Assembly: GCF_028289705.1 (NCBI RefSeq)
Contig: NZ_JANQOI010000038.1
Coordinates: 1-62,820 of the forward strand
From: Pelagibius sp.
Lineage (GTDB): Bacteria > Pseudomonadota > Alphaproteobacteria > Kiloniellales > Kiloniellaceae
Reading direction: 5' to 3'
DNA length: 62,820 nucleotides
In this document: positions 1 to 6,888 of the stretch, in pieces
Layout: every line of letters begins with the position of its first letter
How positions within the stretch are numbered: position 1 is the stretch's first letter
Notes under the pieces: model-generated
What the model was told of the DNA's origin: nothing
The model's database searches: none
The model's input: the letters and a program-made list of their open reading frames with translations, nothing else
Program-made: the position numbers and the translations under genes

Positions 1-445
1 GAGCCGTGGTCTTGCGAGCGGTGCTCTTACGCACAACCCGCTTCTTGGCCGCCGTCTTACGAGCCGGGCTCTTGCGAGCGGTGGTCTTACGAGCGGTGCT
101 CTTGCGCACAACCCGCTTCTTGGCCGCCGTCTTACGAGCCGGGCTCTTCCGAGCCGTGGTCTTGCGAGCGGTGCTCTTACGCACAACCCGCTTCTTGGCC
201 GCCGTCTTACGAGCCGGGCTCTTGCGAGCGGTGGTCTTCCGCGCAGTGCTCTTACGAACGATACGCTTCTTGGCCGCCGTCTTACGGGCCGGGCTCTTGC
301 GAGCGGTGGTCTTCCGCGCAGTGCTCTTGCGAACGATGCGCTTCTTGGCCGCCGTCTTGCGGGCCGGGCTCTTCCGAGCGGTGGACTTCCGCGCCGTGCT
401 CTTGCGAACGATGCGCTTCTTGGCCGCCGTCTTCCGGGCCGGGCT
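1..445 (-). repeat. 75-bp tandem repeat array inside the histone-like gene
   Basis: The landmark CTTCTTGGCCGCCGTCTT recurs at 41, 116, 191, 266, 341 and 416, an exact 75-bp period equal to 25 codons. The units at the left edge are almost identical. Those nearer the gene start (after about 260) carry a few substitutions (Val to Ile, ACC to TCG), so the array looks older towards the 5' end of the gene and more recently duplicated towards the left edge. A period divisible by three keeps every copy number in frame. Confidence 0.9.
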
Positions 446-634
446 CTTGCGAGCAGCGGTCTTGCGGGCCGTGGTCTTGCGGGCCGTGGTCTTGCGGGCC
501 GTAGTCCGCCGGGCCGTCGACTTCCGGGCTGCCGTCTTGCGAGCCGTGGAACGGCGCGCGGTGGTCTTCTTGGCGGTCTTGCGAACCGCCCTGGTACCAG
601 ACTTCCGGGAAGCCTGTTTGCTAGTGATAGCCAT
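1..634 (-). CDS. Histone H1-like Lys/Ala/Arg-rich repeat protein (3' end outside window)
   Basis: The reading frame starts at an ATG at 634 behind a GAGGA ribosome site and stays open to the left edge, so only the first 211 codons are visible. After MAITSKQASRKSGTRAV the protein consists of near-identical 25-residue units built from KSTARKTTARKSPARKTAAK and a KRVVR or KRIVR ending. This composition (Lys, Arg, Ala, Thr, Ser, Pro, with no acidic residues inside the repeats) is that of bacterial histone-H1-like or AlgP-like DNA-binding tails. Nucleoid binding or compaction is inferred from family knowledge. No globular domain is visible; one could lie beyond the window, as in HU-type proteins with such tails. 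The high-level call is fairly safe; the exact family is not. Confidence 0.75.
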   Translation of the reverse strand, partial: MAITSKQASRKSGTRAVRKTAKKTTARRSTARKTAARKSTARRTTARKTTARKTTARKTAARKSPARKTAAKKRIVRKSTARKSTARKSPARKTAAKKRIVRKSTARKTTARKSPARKTAAKKRIVRKSTARKTTARKSPARKTAAKKRVVRKSTARKTTARKSPARKTAAKKRVVRKSTARKTTARKSPARKTAAKKRVVRKSTARKTTA

Positions 635-1148
635 CGCTATTTCCTCGTCAAACTCTGAAAACCCAAGTGGATTTCGGCTAATGGCAAAGGGTTCTAATCC
701 CTATTGCCTTAATAAAGGATTACCGAAACGGCTGGGAAATAGACGGAAGACAGTAGCCAGTATTCCGGACTTAGGACGAATTGAGGATAAACCGCACGAC
801 GACTGGACGCTCCATTGGACCGGACAGAAGCCCCGGAAACCGCGCCTTTCGGGGACAACGGTGTCGGCAACTCCAGTCCCTGGGCCGCTCTTTGTAGCCA
901 AGACAAGAGGGTCTTTTCTTTGCAGGAAGACTTGACCGTCCGGCGTCGTCTTCTCATTCGTTTCTTGCTGGTAACGAGAAGCGCCCGGCTTTGCTTGGAG
1001 CGGGACCAAGACCGCCGGAAACCGGGCGTCTTGACAGCTTCGGGCGCCTGTCCTACACCACGCTGCCGCGCGGGACGGCAAAGCTCGCTGAACGAGCCGC
1101 CGAAGTGCCCAGGACCTCAATCGAAGGTCCGCAAGGTCTCGCCAGTGC
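635..1148. other. Intergenic region, no supported gene
   Basis: The stretch between the histone-like gene and the tRNA has open frames on both strands, but none has a convincing ribosome site or recognisable composition. It presumably holds the promoters of the leftward gene and of the tRNA. No palindrome or repeat is evident. Confidence 0.5.
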
Positions 1149-1223
1149 GGGCGTATAGCTCAGCGGGAGAGCGCTCCCTTCACACGGGAGAGGTCCCTGG
1201 TTCAATCCCAGGTACGCCCACCA
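1149..1223 (+). tRNA. tRNA-Val (anticodon CAC)
   Basis: A complete cloverleaf can be folded by eye. The acceptor stem GGGCGTA pairs with TACGCCC. The D arm is GCTC-AGCGGGA-GAGC. The anticodon stem CTCCC/GGGAG holds loop TTCACAC with anticodon CAC at 34-36. The T arm is CCTGG-TTCAATC-CCAGG. The discriminator base is A and CCA is encoded. The anticodon reads GTG, giving valine. Confidence 0.95.
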
Positions 1224-1411
1224 CCCTTCGCTCTTCGAGCTTCGGGTGGCAGGCCACCCGGAACCGCATCTCGGGCGAAGGTCTGTCCGCCGAAGCCTCG
1301 GCGTAGGCGGACCGGCTCCAACATCCTCCCTTCGGCCCCGCGATACCGTTGTTCATGGACCCCAGCATCCGGCGGGGAATAGCCCGCGCGTAAACCACCC
1401 CATAACTGAAA

Positions 1412-1462
1412 AGGGCATATCTGCCCTGATTCTCCTTGAAGATAGGGCATATTTGCCCTATC
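1412..1462. promoter_or_regulatory. Twin palindromic operators upstream of hicAB
   Basis: Two palindromes, AGGGCATATCTGCCCT at 1412-1427 and AGGGCATATTTGCCCT at 1444-1459 (extending symmetrically to GATA/TATC at 1441-1462), differ at one base. Their centres are 32 bp apart, about three helical turns. They lie directly before the hicA start, and a weak TTGAAG/TATCGT promoter (1436-1464) overlaps the second site. HicB antitoxins with DNA-binding domains autorepress their operons, so these are the likely HicB operators. The binding role is inferred; the symmetry is seen directly. Confidence 0.7.
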
Positions 1463-1470
1463 GTGCGGTC

Positions 1471-1683
1471 ATGAACGGCAACGAGTTCATCAAGCGCGCG
1501 AAGCGCTACGGCAGAGCCAGAAGTCTGGCGGTCGAATATGAGGGGCGGAAAGGCAAGGGCTCGCACGGCAGGCTTTATGTCGGCAAGAACTTCACCACCA
1601 TGAAGGACCCGAGAAAGGAAATCGGCCCAGGCCTCTTCGCTGCAATGCTCCGCCAATTGAAGATCGACCCCGAAGAGTTCTAA
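1471..1683 (+). CDS. hicA: HicA-family mRNA interferase toxin
   Basis: This 70-residue protein matches the HicA double-stranded-RNA-binding-like toxin family, which cleaves mRNA and is neutralised by HicB. The key signature is GSHGRLYVG, with the conserved catalytic His at residue 32. The family's usual arginine- and glycine-rich lead-in and a C-terminal helix ending LRQLKIDPEEF are also present. The ATG at 1471 gives the canonical toxin length, although no clear Shine-Dalgarno precedes it, so translation may be weak or leaderless-like. It is followed 41 nt later by the antitoxin gene. The toxin-first order and the palindromes upstream are typical of hicAB. Confidence 0.88.
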   Translation: MNGNEFIKRAKRYGRARSLAVEYEGRKGKGSHGRLYVGKNFTTMKDPRKEIGPGLFAAMLRQLKIDPEEF

Positions 1684-1724
1684 ACGCCACACAGCACGCG
1701 CACCAACACTCATGGAATACACTC

Positions 1725-2159
1725 ATGGCAACCGCATTGACCTATCCCTTTATGGTCACGGAGGATGAGGGCGGCTTCTTCCTCCTGACCTTCCCCGACG
1801 TGCCCGAAGCGCTCACCGACGGCCGCAGCCGCCAGGAGGCGGAGTCCGGCGCCCTGGACTGCCTCCTGGCCGCCCTGGGCGGCTATATCGAAGCCCGTCG
1901 GGACCTCCCCCTCCCCCGCCGCAGGAAGGGTGACGGCCGGGTCGCCCTGCCACCTCTGGCCGCCGCCAAGCTGGCCCTTTACCAGGCCATGCGCGAAGAG
2001 GCCGTGACGCAGGTCGAACTGTCCAAGCGGACCGGCCGCGACCAGAAGGACATTCGCCGCCTGCTGGACCTCGACCACCGCAGTCACATCGGGCTGGTCG
2101 AGGATGCCCTGGAGAAGTTGGGCCGGCGCCTAGTGGTCAGCGTCGAGCGCGCGGCCTAA
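1725..2159 (+). CDS. hicB: HicB-family antitoxin
   Basis: A 144-residue partner of the preceding toxin. The N-terminal half (YPFMVTEDEGGFFLLTFPDV and onward to about residue 60) is the degraded-RNase-H-like HicB fold with its FPDVPEALTDG turn. The C-terminal half (about 85-140, TQVELSKRTGRDQKDIRRLL) is a Cro/C1-type helix-turn-helix, so the antitoxin can repress its own promoter. The two upstream palindromes are the obvious candidate sites. Full length with no disruption, so the module looks functional. Confidence 0.88.
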   Translation: MATALTYPFMVTEDEGGFFLLTFPDVPEALTDGRSRQEAESGALDCLLAALGGYIEARRDLPLPRRRKGDGRVALPPLAAAKLALYQAMREEAVTQVELSKRTGRDQKDIRRLLDLDHRSHIGLVEDALEKLGRRLVVSVERAA

Positions 2160-2186
2160 AGGCAGTGCCGCACGCGTTCATTGTCC

Positions 2187-3722
2187 CTATGCCGCCGTCA
2201 CCGGCCCCCCTTCCGTGAGCTGGGTGAGGGCGAGAGACTGGTCGAGGTGGCGGGCGCGCCAGTCCAGCATCGCTTCGGCCAGGTGCAGGCGCCGGTCCGC
2301 ATAGGCCGGGTCCTCGGCCCGGTTCTCCAACTCCATGGGATCGCACTCCAGGTCGAAGAGCAGCGGGGGCAGTCCGGCGAAGTGGACGTACTTCATTGCG
2401 TCGTCGCGGATGACCGTCAGGTTGCAGCGGTGCGGCGGCAGCCCGAAGTGGGCTTCGGCATCGCGGGTCTCGATGTTGCGGAAGTCGTACTCCCAGTGCA
2501 CGGCCGCGCGCCAGTCCGCCGGCGGCGCGCCGCGCAGGAAAGGGGCCAGCGAACGGCCGTCGAGCTGGGCCGGGACCGGTGCCCCGAGCAGATCGAGGAG
2601 CGTGGGCATGACATCCACCGCCTCGCTGAAGCGCTCCACCCGGCTGCCGAATGCCGCCGGCAGGTGGGGATCGCGAACGATCAGCGGGATGTGATAGCTG
2701 GCGTCGAAGAAGCCGCCCTTCCCCAGCATCCAGTGGTCCCCCATCATCTCCCCGTGGTCGGATGTCAGCGCGATGACGGTGTCGTTCCAGAAGCCGGCGG
2801 CCTCCAGCGCCGCCCAGACCCGGCCGAGCTGGTCATCGACCTCCGCCACCATACCGAAGTAGACGGCGCGGATGGTGTCGAAGGCCTCGGCCCCCCAATC
2901 GCAGACCCGTCCCTCCAGACCCGGGAGGAAGGTCCCTTTCTGCTGCCGCTCGATGGCAAAACGCAGATAGGGATGAGCGGCCGCTTCCCTCTGCCAGCCG
3001 GAATGGCGGGCGAAGGCCGGCCCCGCGCCCGGCGCGTAGAGCGCGTTGAAGGGCGCCGGCACCACGAAGGGCGGATGCGGGCGCAGCAGGGAAAGATGCG
3101 CGAACCAGGGCCGCTCCGGCGTCTGCTCGCCGAGCCAGCGGGCGAACGCCTCGACGAGGAAAGCGGTCTGTGTCTGGGTGCGGTCGTAAAGCGGCGGCGC
3201 AGTCGTAGGCGGCTCGCTGGCGCCGCCCTGCGGCTGGTTCAGCCAGTCCTTGCCGCCGGAGACATCGACACCCTGTTGCGCCAGCCAGGAGAGCCAGGGC
3301 TTGCTGTGATCGGGCAACGCCTGACGCACCGCAAAGCCCGGCAAGACCCCCTCGTAGGTGGTGAGCGCCGGATCGCCGGCGTCATAATCCCGCGGGTCGG
3401 CGGCGGCGTCGGTGTAGCCGAAGAGCGTCGGCTCGTAGCCGGCGCGCCGGGCCGCGAGCGCGATGGTGTCGTGGCGCCGGTCCAGCGGCGTGCCGTTGAT
3501 ACAGACCCGATGGTTCATCAGGTAGAGCCCGGTGTAGAGACAGGCCCGGCCCGGTGAACAGGGCGCCGACCCGGCATAGTGCCTGGCGAAGAGCACCCCC
3601 TCCCCCACCAAGCGGTCGATGTTGGGCGTGCGCAGCACCGGATGGCCCATGGCGGAGAGGCAGTCGCCGCGCCATTGGTCGGCGGTGATCAGCAGGACGT
3701 TGGGCCGACCGCTCTTCGTCAT
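2187..3722 (-). CDS. Sulfatase / phosphonate monoester hydrolase-like enzyme (alkaline phosphatase superfamily)
   Basis: A 511-residue hydrolase. The metal-binding opening NVLLITADQWRGD (residues 8-20) leads to CSPGR at 55-59, the C-x-P-x-R motif in which Cys is converted to formylglycine. A second metal motif, TSDHGEMMGDH, and the conserved GKGGFFDASYHIPLIV stretch follow. This order is shared by type I sulfatases and by phosphonate monoester hydrolases/phosphodiesterases of Rhizobiales; the substrate cannot be decided here. No signal peptide is seen, favouring a cytoplasmic enzyme of the latter kind. The start at 3722 is preferred because AGGA lies just upstream and the longer frame runs into a repeat-like segment. 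No formylglycine-generating enzyme gene is in the window. Confidence 0.85.
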   Translation of the reverse strand: MTKSGRPNVLLITADQWRGDCLSAMGHPVLRTPNIDRLVGEGVLFARHYAGSAPCSPGRACLYTGLYLMNHRVCINGTPLDRRHDTIALAARRAGYEPTLFGYTDAAADPRDYDAGDPALTTYEGVLPGFAVRQALPDHSKPWLSWLAQQGVDVSGGKDWLNQPQGGASEPPTTAPPLYDRTQTQTAFLVEAFARWLGEQTPERPWFAHLSLLRPHPPFVVPAPFNALYAPGAGPAFARHSGWQREAAAHPYLRFAIERQQKGTFLPGLEGRVCDWGAEAFDTIRAVYFGMVAEVDDQLGRVWAALEAAGFWNDTVIALTSDHGEMMGDHWMLGKGGFFDASYHIPLIVRDPHLPAAFGSRVERFSEAVDVMPTLLDLLGAPVPAQLDGRSLAPFLRGAPPADWRAAVHWEYDFRNIETRDAEAHFGLPPHRCNLTVIRDDAMKYVHFAGLPPLLFDLECDPMELENRAEDPAYADRRLHLAEAMLDWRARHLDQSLALTQLTEGGPVTAA

Positions 3723-3730
3723 CGCGGGTC

Positions 3731-3770
3731 CTATAGCGTTTTCGACTTTCGTCGAAGCGGCTCCAGCCGA
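3731..3770. repeat. Dispersed repeat, partial copy (family 1, left half)
   Basis: AGCGTTTTCGACTTTCGTCG followed by AAGCGGCTCCAG matches the left half of a repeat found more completely near 48860 and 50247. It lies just upstream of the sulfatase start. Only half of the element is recognisable. Confidence 0.5.
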
Positions 3771-3944
3771 CTCCAGAAGCCGCTCTTCGTCGGTCTCCCA
3801 CCGGACCATTCGGCTTCGATCTTACCGTCCGGGTTCAGGCTGGGATTCGAACACCCGAAGACTGCAGTCACAGAGGCATCCGCCGCAACACGGAATCTCC
3901 TGTCTTTGTGATTACGATCAGCAGCCAGAGTCTGGAATGGTCGT

Positions 3945-4346
3945 TCAGGCTCGGTAGAGCACCAGATCGATCTCAACCAGGGCGTCCCGCGCGAGGGCGG
4001 CCACCCCCACCGTGGTCCGCCCCGGCAGGCGCGCTTCGTCCGGGAAGTACTCGAAGAAGACTTCATTCATGCCGGCGTAGTCCCGCTCGAAGTCGGTCAG
4101 GTAGATCCGCGCGAAGACGGTATCGGCGAAGTCAAAACCGGCCTGCGCCAGGATGCGCTCCAGGTTCTTGAACGAGAGCCGCGTCTGCGCCGCGATCCCC
4201 TCCGGCAGCGCCGCCGCGGGATCGTCCGGATCCGCCGGCAACTGGCCGGTCACGTAAAGAAACGGCCCGGCTCTCACTGCGTGGCTGTACTTCGCCGAAG
4301 CCGGCGCCGGTGCGGCATCCGGGACGATCAAGTGAGTCAGAGTCAT
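3945..4346 (-). CDS. RidA (YjgF/YER057c/UK114) family protein
   Basis: A 133-residue member of the Rid family, small trimeric enzymes that hydrolyse reactive enamine/imine intermediates or related amides. Family features are the GPFLYVTGQLP strand-turn near residue 30, the central helix with LERILAQAGFDFADTV, and LPGRTTVGVAAL near the C-terminus. That last segment places the conserved substrate-carboxylate-binding Arg and the usual LARDALVEID strand. An AGGAGGT ribosome site lies before the ATG. It stands alone between the sulfatase and a divergent membrane protein gene, so the physiological substrate is unknown. Confidence 0.88.
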   Translation of the reverse strand: MTLTHLIVPDAAPAPASAKYSHAVRAGPFLYVTGQLPADPDDPAAALPEGIAAQTRLSFKNLERILAQAGFDFADTVFARIYLTDFERDYAGMNEVFFEYFPDEARLPGRTTVGVAALARDALVEIDLVLYRA

Positions 4347-4558
4347 TGGAAACCTCCTGCGGATCAGGACTCGGGAGGTCAGGGACGTCGACCCCGATTG
4401 CGATTAGCGCACGAATACGGGGGTTCAGACCAGAGCGGCGCGCCCGACAACGCTGGTCGGTGCACCACCGTAGACTGTGCGTTTCCTCACAGACTTTCGT
4501 GTTCACCGGGCGCAGGGTAGCGCTGCGCCGGTGGGATGTGCGCGGGGAGACGCGAGCC

Positions 4559-5266
4559 ATGGCAAGTGCGACTGAGAGTGCGAACGACTATGTCCTGGGC
4601 CGCTTGGTCCTGGACTATTTCAGGGCCTTTCTCTGGCCGCTGGTGGTGGCGGTGGTGGTGCTGATCTATCAGGAAGACGTGCGCCAGATCCTGTCCGAGC
4701 GCCAGGTCGACATCTTCGGCCTGAAGATCGGCGACAAGGTGGAGCAGATCGAATCCCAGGCCCTGGCGGAGATCGCCGACATCCGCGCCCTGGTGGACGC
4801 CCAGCAGGCCAGCACCGGCAACGGCGCCAATCCTGAGATCGCCCAAGACATCGAGACCAAGCTGGAGACCCTGGAGCGCAACCTCTCCCGCGAGATCGCC
4901 CAGGTGCAGAGCGTGCAGCAGGCGCAGCGCACGCCGCCGCCCAGCAAGACCGCGCCCGCATCCGCCCCGGCCCGCAGCGACCGCGCCAGCCTGGCCGCGG
5001 CCGCCGAACGGAGCGGCTTCGAGGCGCTGATCGAACACGATGTGACCGCTGCCATCGCCGCCTTCGACGAGGCGCGCAAGGTCTGGCCGGACTATCACAA
5101 TGTCGCAGAAATCGGCCGCGCCCTGCGCAAGTGGCAGAAGCGCCTGAGCGATCCCGGCAGCCCGGCCTGGGCCCAGTTCCACCGGGAAATCCTGACGCGC
5201 TATTCCTGGGGCCTGCCGGCGGATCTGCGCGATGCCATCCGCCAGGCCGCTGCCAAGGCCTACTAA
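4559..5266 (+). CDS. Membrane-anchored coiled-coil protein of unknown function
   Basis: A 235-residue protein not assigned to a family. Residues about 21-37 (AFLWPLVVAVVVLIY) form one membrane segment. A charged region with heptad-like spacing (residues 50-125, IESQALAEIADIRALVD) probably forms a coiled coil. A Pro/Ala linker follows, and then a helical C-terminal domain (about 145-235) with TPR-like character (AAIAAFDEARKVWPDYHNV). The ATG at 4559 is chosen because GGGGAGA precedes it and translation upstream of it is not credible. It is convergent with the anti-sigma gene. An adaptor or scaffold role is only a guess. Confidence 0.7.
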   Translation: MASATESANDYVLGRLVLDYFRAFLWPLVVAVVVLIYQEDVRQILSERQVDIFGLKIGDKVEQIESQALAEIADIRALVDAQQASTGNGANPEIAQDIETKLETLERNLSREIAQVQSVQQAQRTPPPSKTAPASAPARSDRASLAAAAERSGFEALIEHDVTAAIAAFDEARKVWPDYHNVAEIGRALRKWQKRLSDPGSPAWAQFHREILTRYSWGLPADLRDAIRQAAAKAY

Positions 5267-5302
5267 GCCGGTATCTCGTTACGCCTAGCTAGGTTTGGGT
5301 CC

Positions 5303-6082
5303 TTAGCGCCAGGCCCGGCCGATTGCGTTGGCTTCCTCCGCCGCAGTCATCGGCGCGCCGTCGATCATCGCATCGATGAGGCGGGAGATGTCGGCCCCCT
5401 CGGCCGGCACCCACTTCTCGTTGGACCCCGGCACCGCCAGCCAATGCGCCATCAGCGCCTCGTTACGCCAGGTCCCGTCGCTGGCCCGGCAGGCCACGCC
5501 GAAGGTGGCATGGGTTTCGCCACGCGCGACCATGACCTCCTCGTACTCGCGGCAGAAGTGGCCGCGGCGGTCCATGAAGCTGCTCAGCGGCAACACGGTG
5601 TGCTGGGCGCTACCGTCCAAAGAGGCCAAGTCGATCATCTGCCCGCTAGGCGAGCGTTCCAGAGCCTCCTGAACGACCGCGTCGTCGCCGACGCGGGCCA
5701 GAACGGGCCGCGGTTCGTCAGACATCGGGCTGTCGGTCAGGATGACGCCACTGCCAAGGCCGATGGCCAGGGCCAGTCCCGCCGCCAAGGCCGGAGCCGG
5801 CCGCATCAGATCGCCGAAGAACCCGGCAAGGCCACCCAGGGACGAAACCCTCTTGGTGCCTGCCTCGTGCTCACGGATCATGGTCAGCAGTTCTTCCGAG
5901 GGCGGCACCTTCAGAGCTTCGTCGAAGGCACCGCGCAGCGCATCGGCGCTCTGCACGAAGACCCGCAGGTCCTCGCGGGCCGCCGGGTCGTCGGCCAGCG
6001 CCGCTTCCACCGCCTTGCGGTCGGCCTCGTTCAACTCACCGTCGGCATAAGCCATCAGGGTTTCATCGTTTAGTTTCACCAT
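5303..6082 (-). CDS. Anti-sigma factor, membrane-spanning, with C-terminal surface-antigen-like module
   Basis: A 259-residue partner of the adjacent ECF sigma factor. Residues 1-75 (LNDETLMAYADGELNEADRK) have the helical anti-sigma opening seen in FecR/RsiW-type regulators, but no zinc-binding His-Cys-Cys triad. A single membrane segment sits near residues 105-125 (ALAAGLALAIGLGSGVIL). The extracytoplasmic part carries TVLPLSSF and GHFCREYEEV, then ACRASDGTWR. This pattern recurs in the lipoprotein at 8564-9583 and resembles the RT0821/Lpp0805 surface-antigen domain. The start at 6082 has GGAGAT upstream and lies 4 nt after the sigma stop, implying coupled translation. Confidence 0.8.
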   Translation of the reverse strand: MVKLNDETLMAYADGELNEADRKAVEAALADDPAAREDLRVFVQSADALRGAFDEALKVPPSEELLTMIREHEAGTKRVSSLGGLAGFFGDLMRPAPALAAGLALAIGLGSGVILTDSPMSDEPRPVLARVGDDAVVQEALERSPSGQMIDLASLDGSAQHTVLPLSSFMDRRGHFCREYEEVMVARGETHATFGVACRASDGTWRNEALMAHWLAVPGSNEKWVPAEGADISRLIDAMIDGAPMTAAEEANAIGRAWR

Positions 6083-6086
6083 GACA

Positions 6087-6611
6087 TCAATCTCCTGCCG
6101 CTCCTGCGGCGCCGGCGGCGGTGCCTGGGAGTTCCAACAGCTCATGCAGGCGTCGCCGGCCCCGGGCCAGACGGCTCATAACGGTACCGATCGGGATGTC
6201 CAGGGCGGCCGCCGCCTCCTTGTAGGAGAGGCCCTCGACCGAGACCATGGCGATCAGCACCCGCTGCTCCTCCGGCAGTTCGGCCACCTTTTCCTGCACT
6301 CGCCGCAGGGTCAGCCGCGCCTCGGTCTCCTGGCGCGCATCGCTGCCCGCAACGCGCTCCGCGATCTCCATCTCCACCACGGAGCCGCGCACCTTGCGGG
6401 CCCTCACCTGATCGATCCAGCAGTTCTGGATGATCCGATACATCCAGCTGTCCATCCTGGTCCCTTTCTCAAAGCGATCTAGGCTCTTCAGCGCCTTCTC
6501 GCAGGCCGCCTGCAGGACGTCCTCTGCATCGTCCATGGAGCCGGTCAGCGTAAAGGCAAAGCGCCTTAAACGCGGGAGGAGGGAGATCAACTGGCCGTGT
6601 AGGTTGTCCAT
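6087..6611 (-). CDS. ECF-type RNA polymerase sigma factor (sigma-70 family)
   Basis: A 174-residue ECF sigma. Region 2 occupies roughly residues 5-80, with the core-binding DAEDVLQAACEKALKSLDRF and the DSWMYRIIQNCWIDQVRAR segment. Region 4 (about 110-165) has ELPEEQRVLIAMVSVEGLSY followed by KEAAAALDIPIGTVMSRLAR, the -35-recognition helix-turn-helix. The ATG at 6611 is chosen because residues before it lack sigma character. It forms an operon with the downstream anti-sigma gene, as is usual, and is divergent from the subtilase gene, whose promoter may be a target. Confidence 0.92.
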   Translation of the reverse strand: MDNLHGQLISLLPRLRRFAFTLTGSMDDAEDVLQAACEKALKSLDRFEKGTRMDSWMYRIIQNCWIDQVRARKVRGSVVEMEIAERVAGSDARQETEARLTLRRVQEKVAELPEEQRVLIAMVSVEGLSYKEAAAALDIPIGTVMSRLARGRRRLHELLELPGTAAGAAGAAGD

Positions 6612-6888
6612 TACGCTACGTGGTTCCGTTGCCTTGCCAGTGTCCCCTATCCTCGCCAAGTGCCAGGACAACGGGACAGCCCGGCAGCCTATTCCCTGCC
6701 GATTGCCAGATTATTTAGATAATTTGCCGAAATTCTGCCATGACAAGGGAATAAGGCCGCATGGCGGCCGTTGTCAGAGGCGAAACCGCCGCCTTCCTTC
6801 AGTTAACCAGCCGTTTTTCGGTTGGCCGAAGGCCAGGCGGCGGGCTTACCGTGGGTGCAGGTTTCTGCTTTCGGGACGAGAACTTTTG

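Noticed and set aside
6-935. Long plus-strand frame with Leu/Arg/Ala repeats
   Set aside because: It is the antisense reading of the Lys/Arg repeat gene on the minus strand, which has a proper start, ribosome site and credible composition.
701-1120. Minus-strand open frames between the histone-like gene and the tRNA
   Set aside because: Two overlapping frames with biased Arg/Ser/Ala composition, no ribosome site and no recognisable motif.
1149-2160. tRNA-Val as an integration site for a genomic island carrying hicAB
   Set aside because: No integrase and no direct repeat of the tRNA 3' end could be found in the window.
2181-3557. 458-codon plus-strand frame opposite the sulfatase
   Set aside because: Antisense shadow; the minus strand carries the formylglycine motif and metal ligands in order.
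3820-3905. Possible minus-strand tRNA suggested by GTTCGAATCCCAGC
   Set aside because: The T-arm-like sequence is there, but no acceptor, D or anticodon stems could be folded around it. It may be a tRNA remnant.
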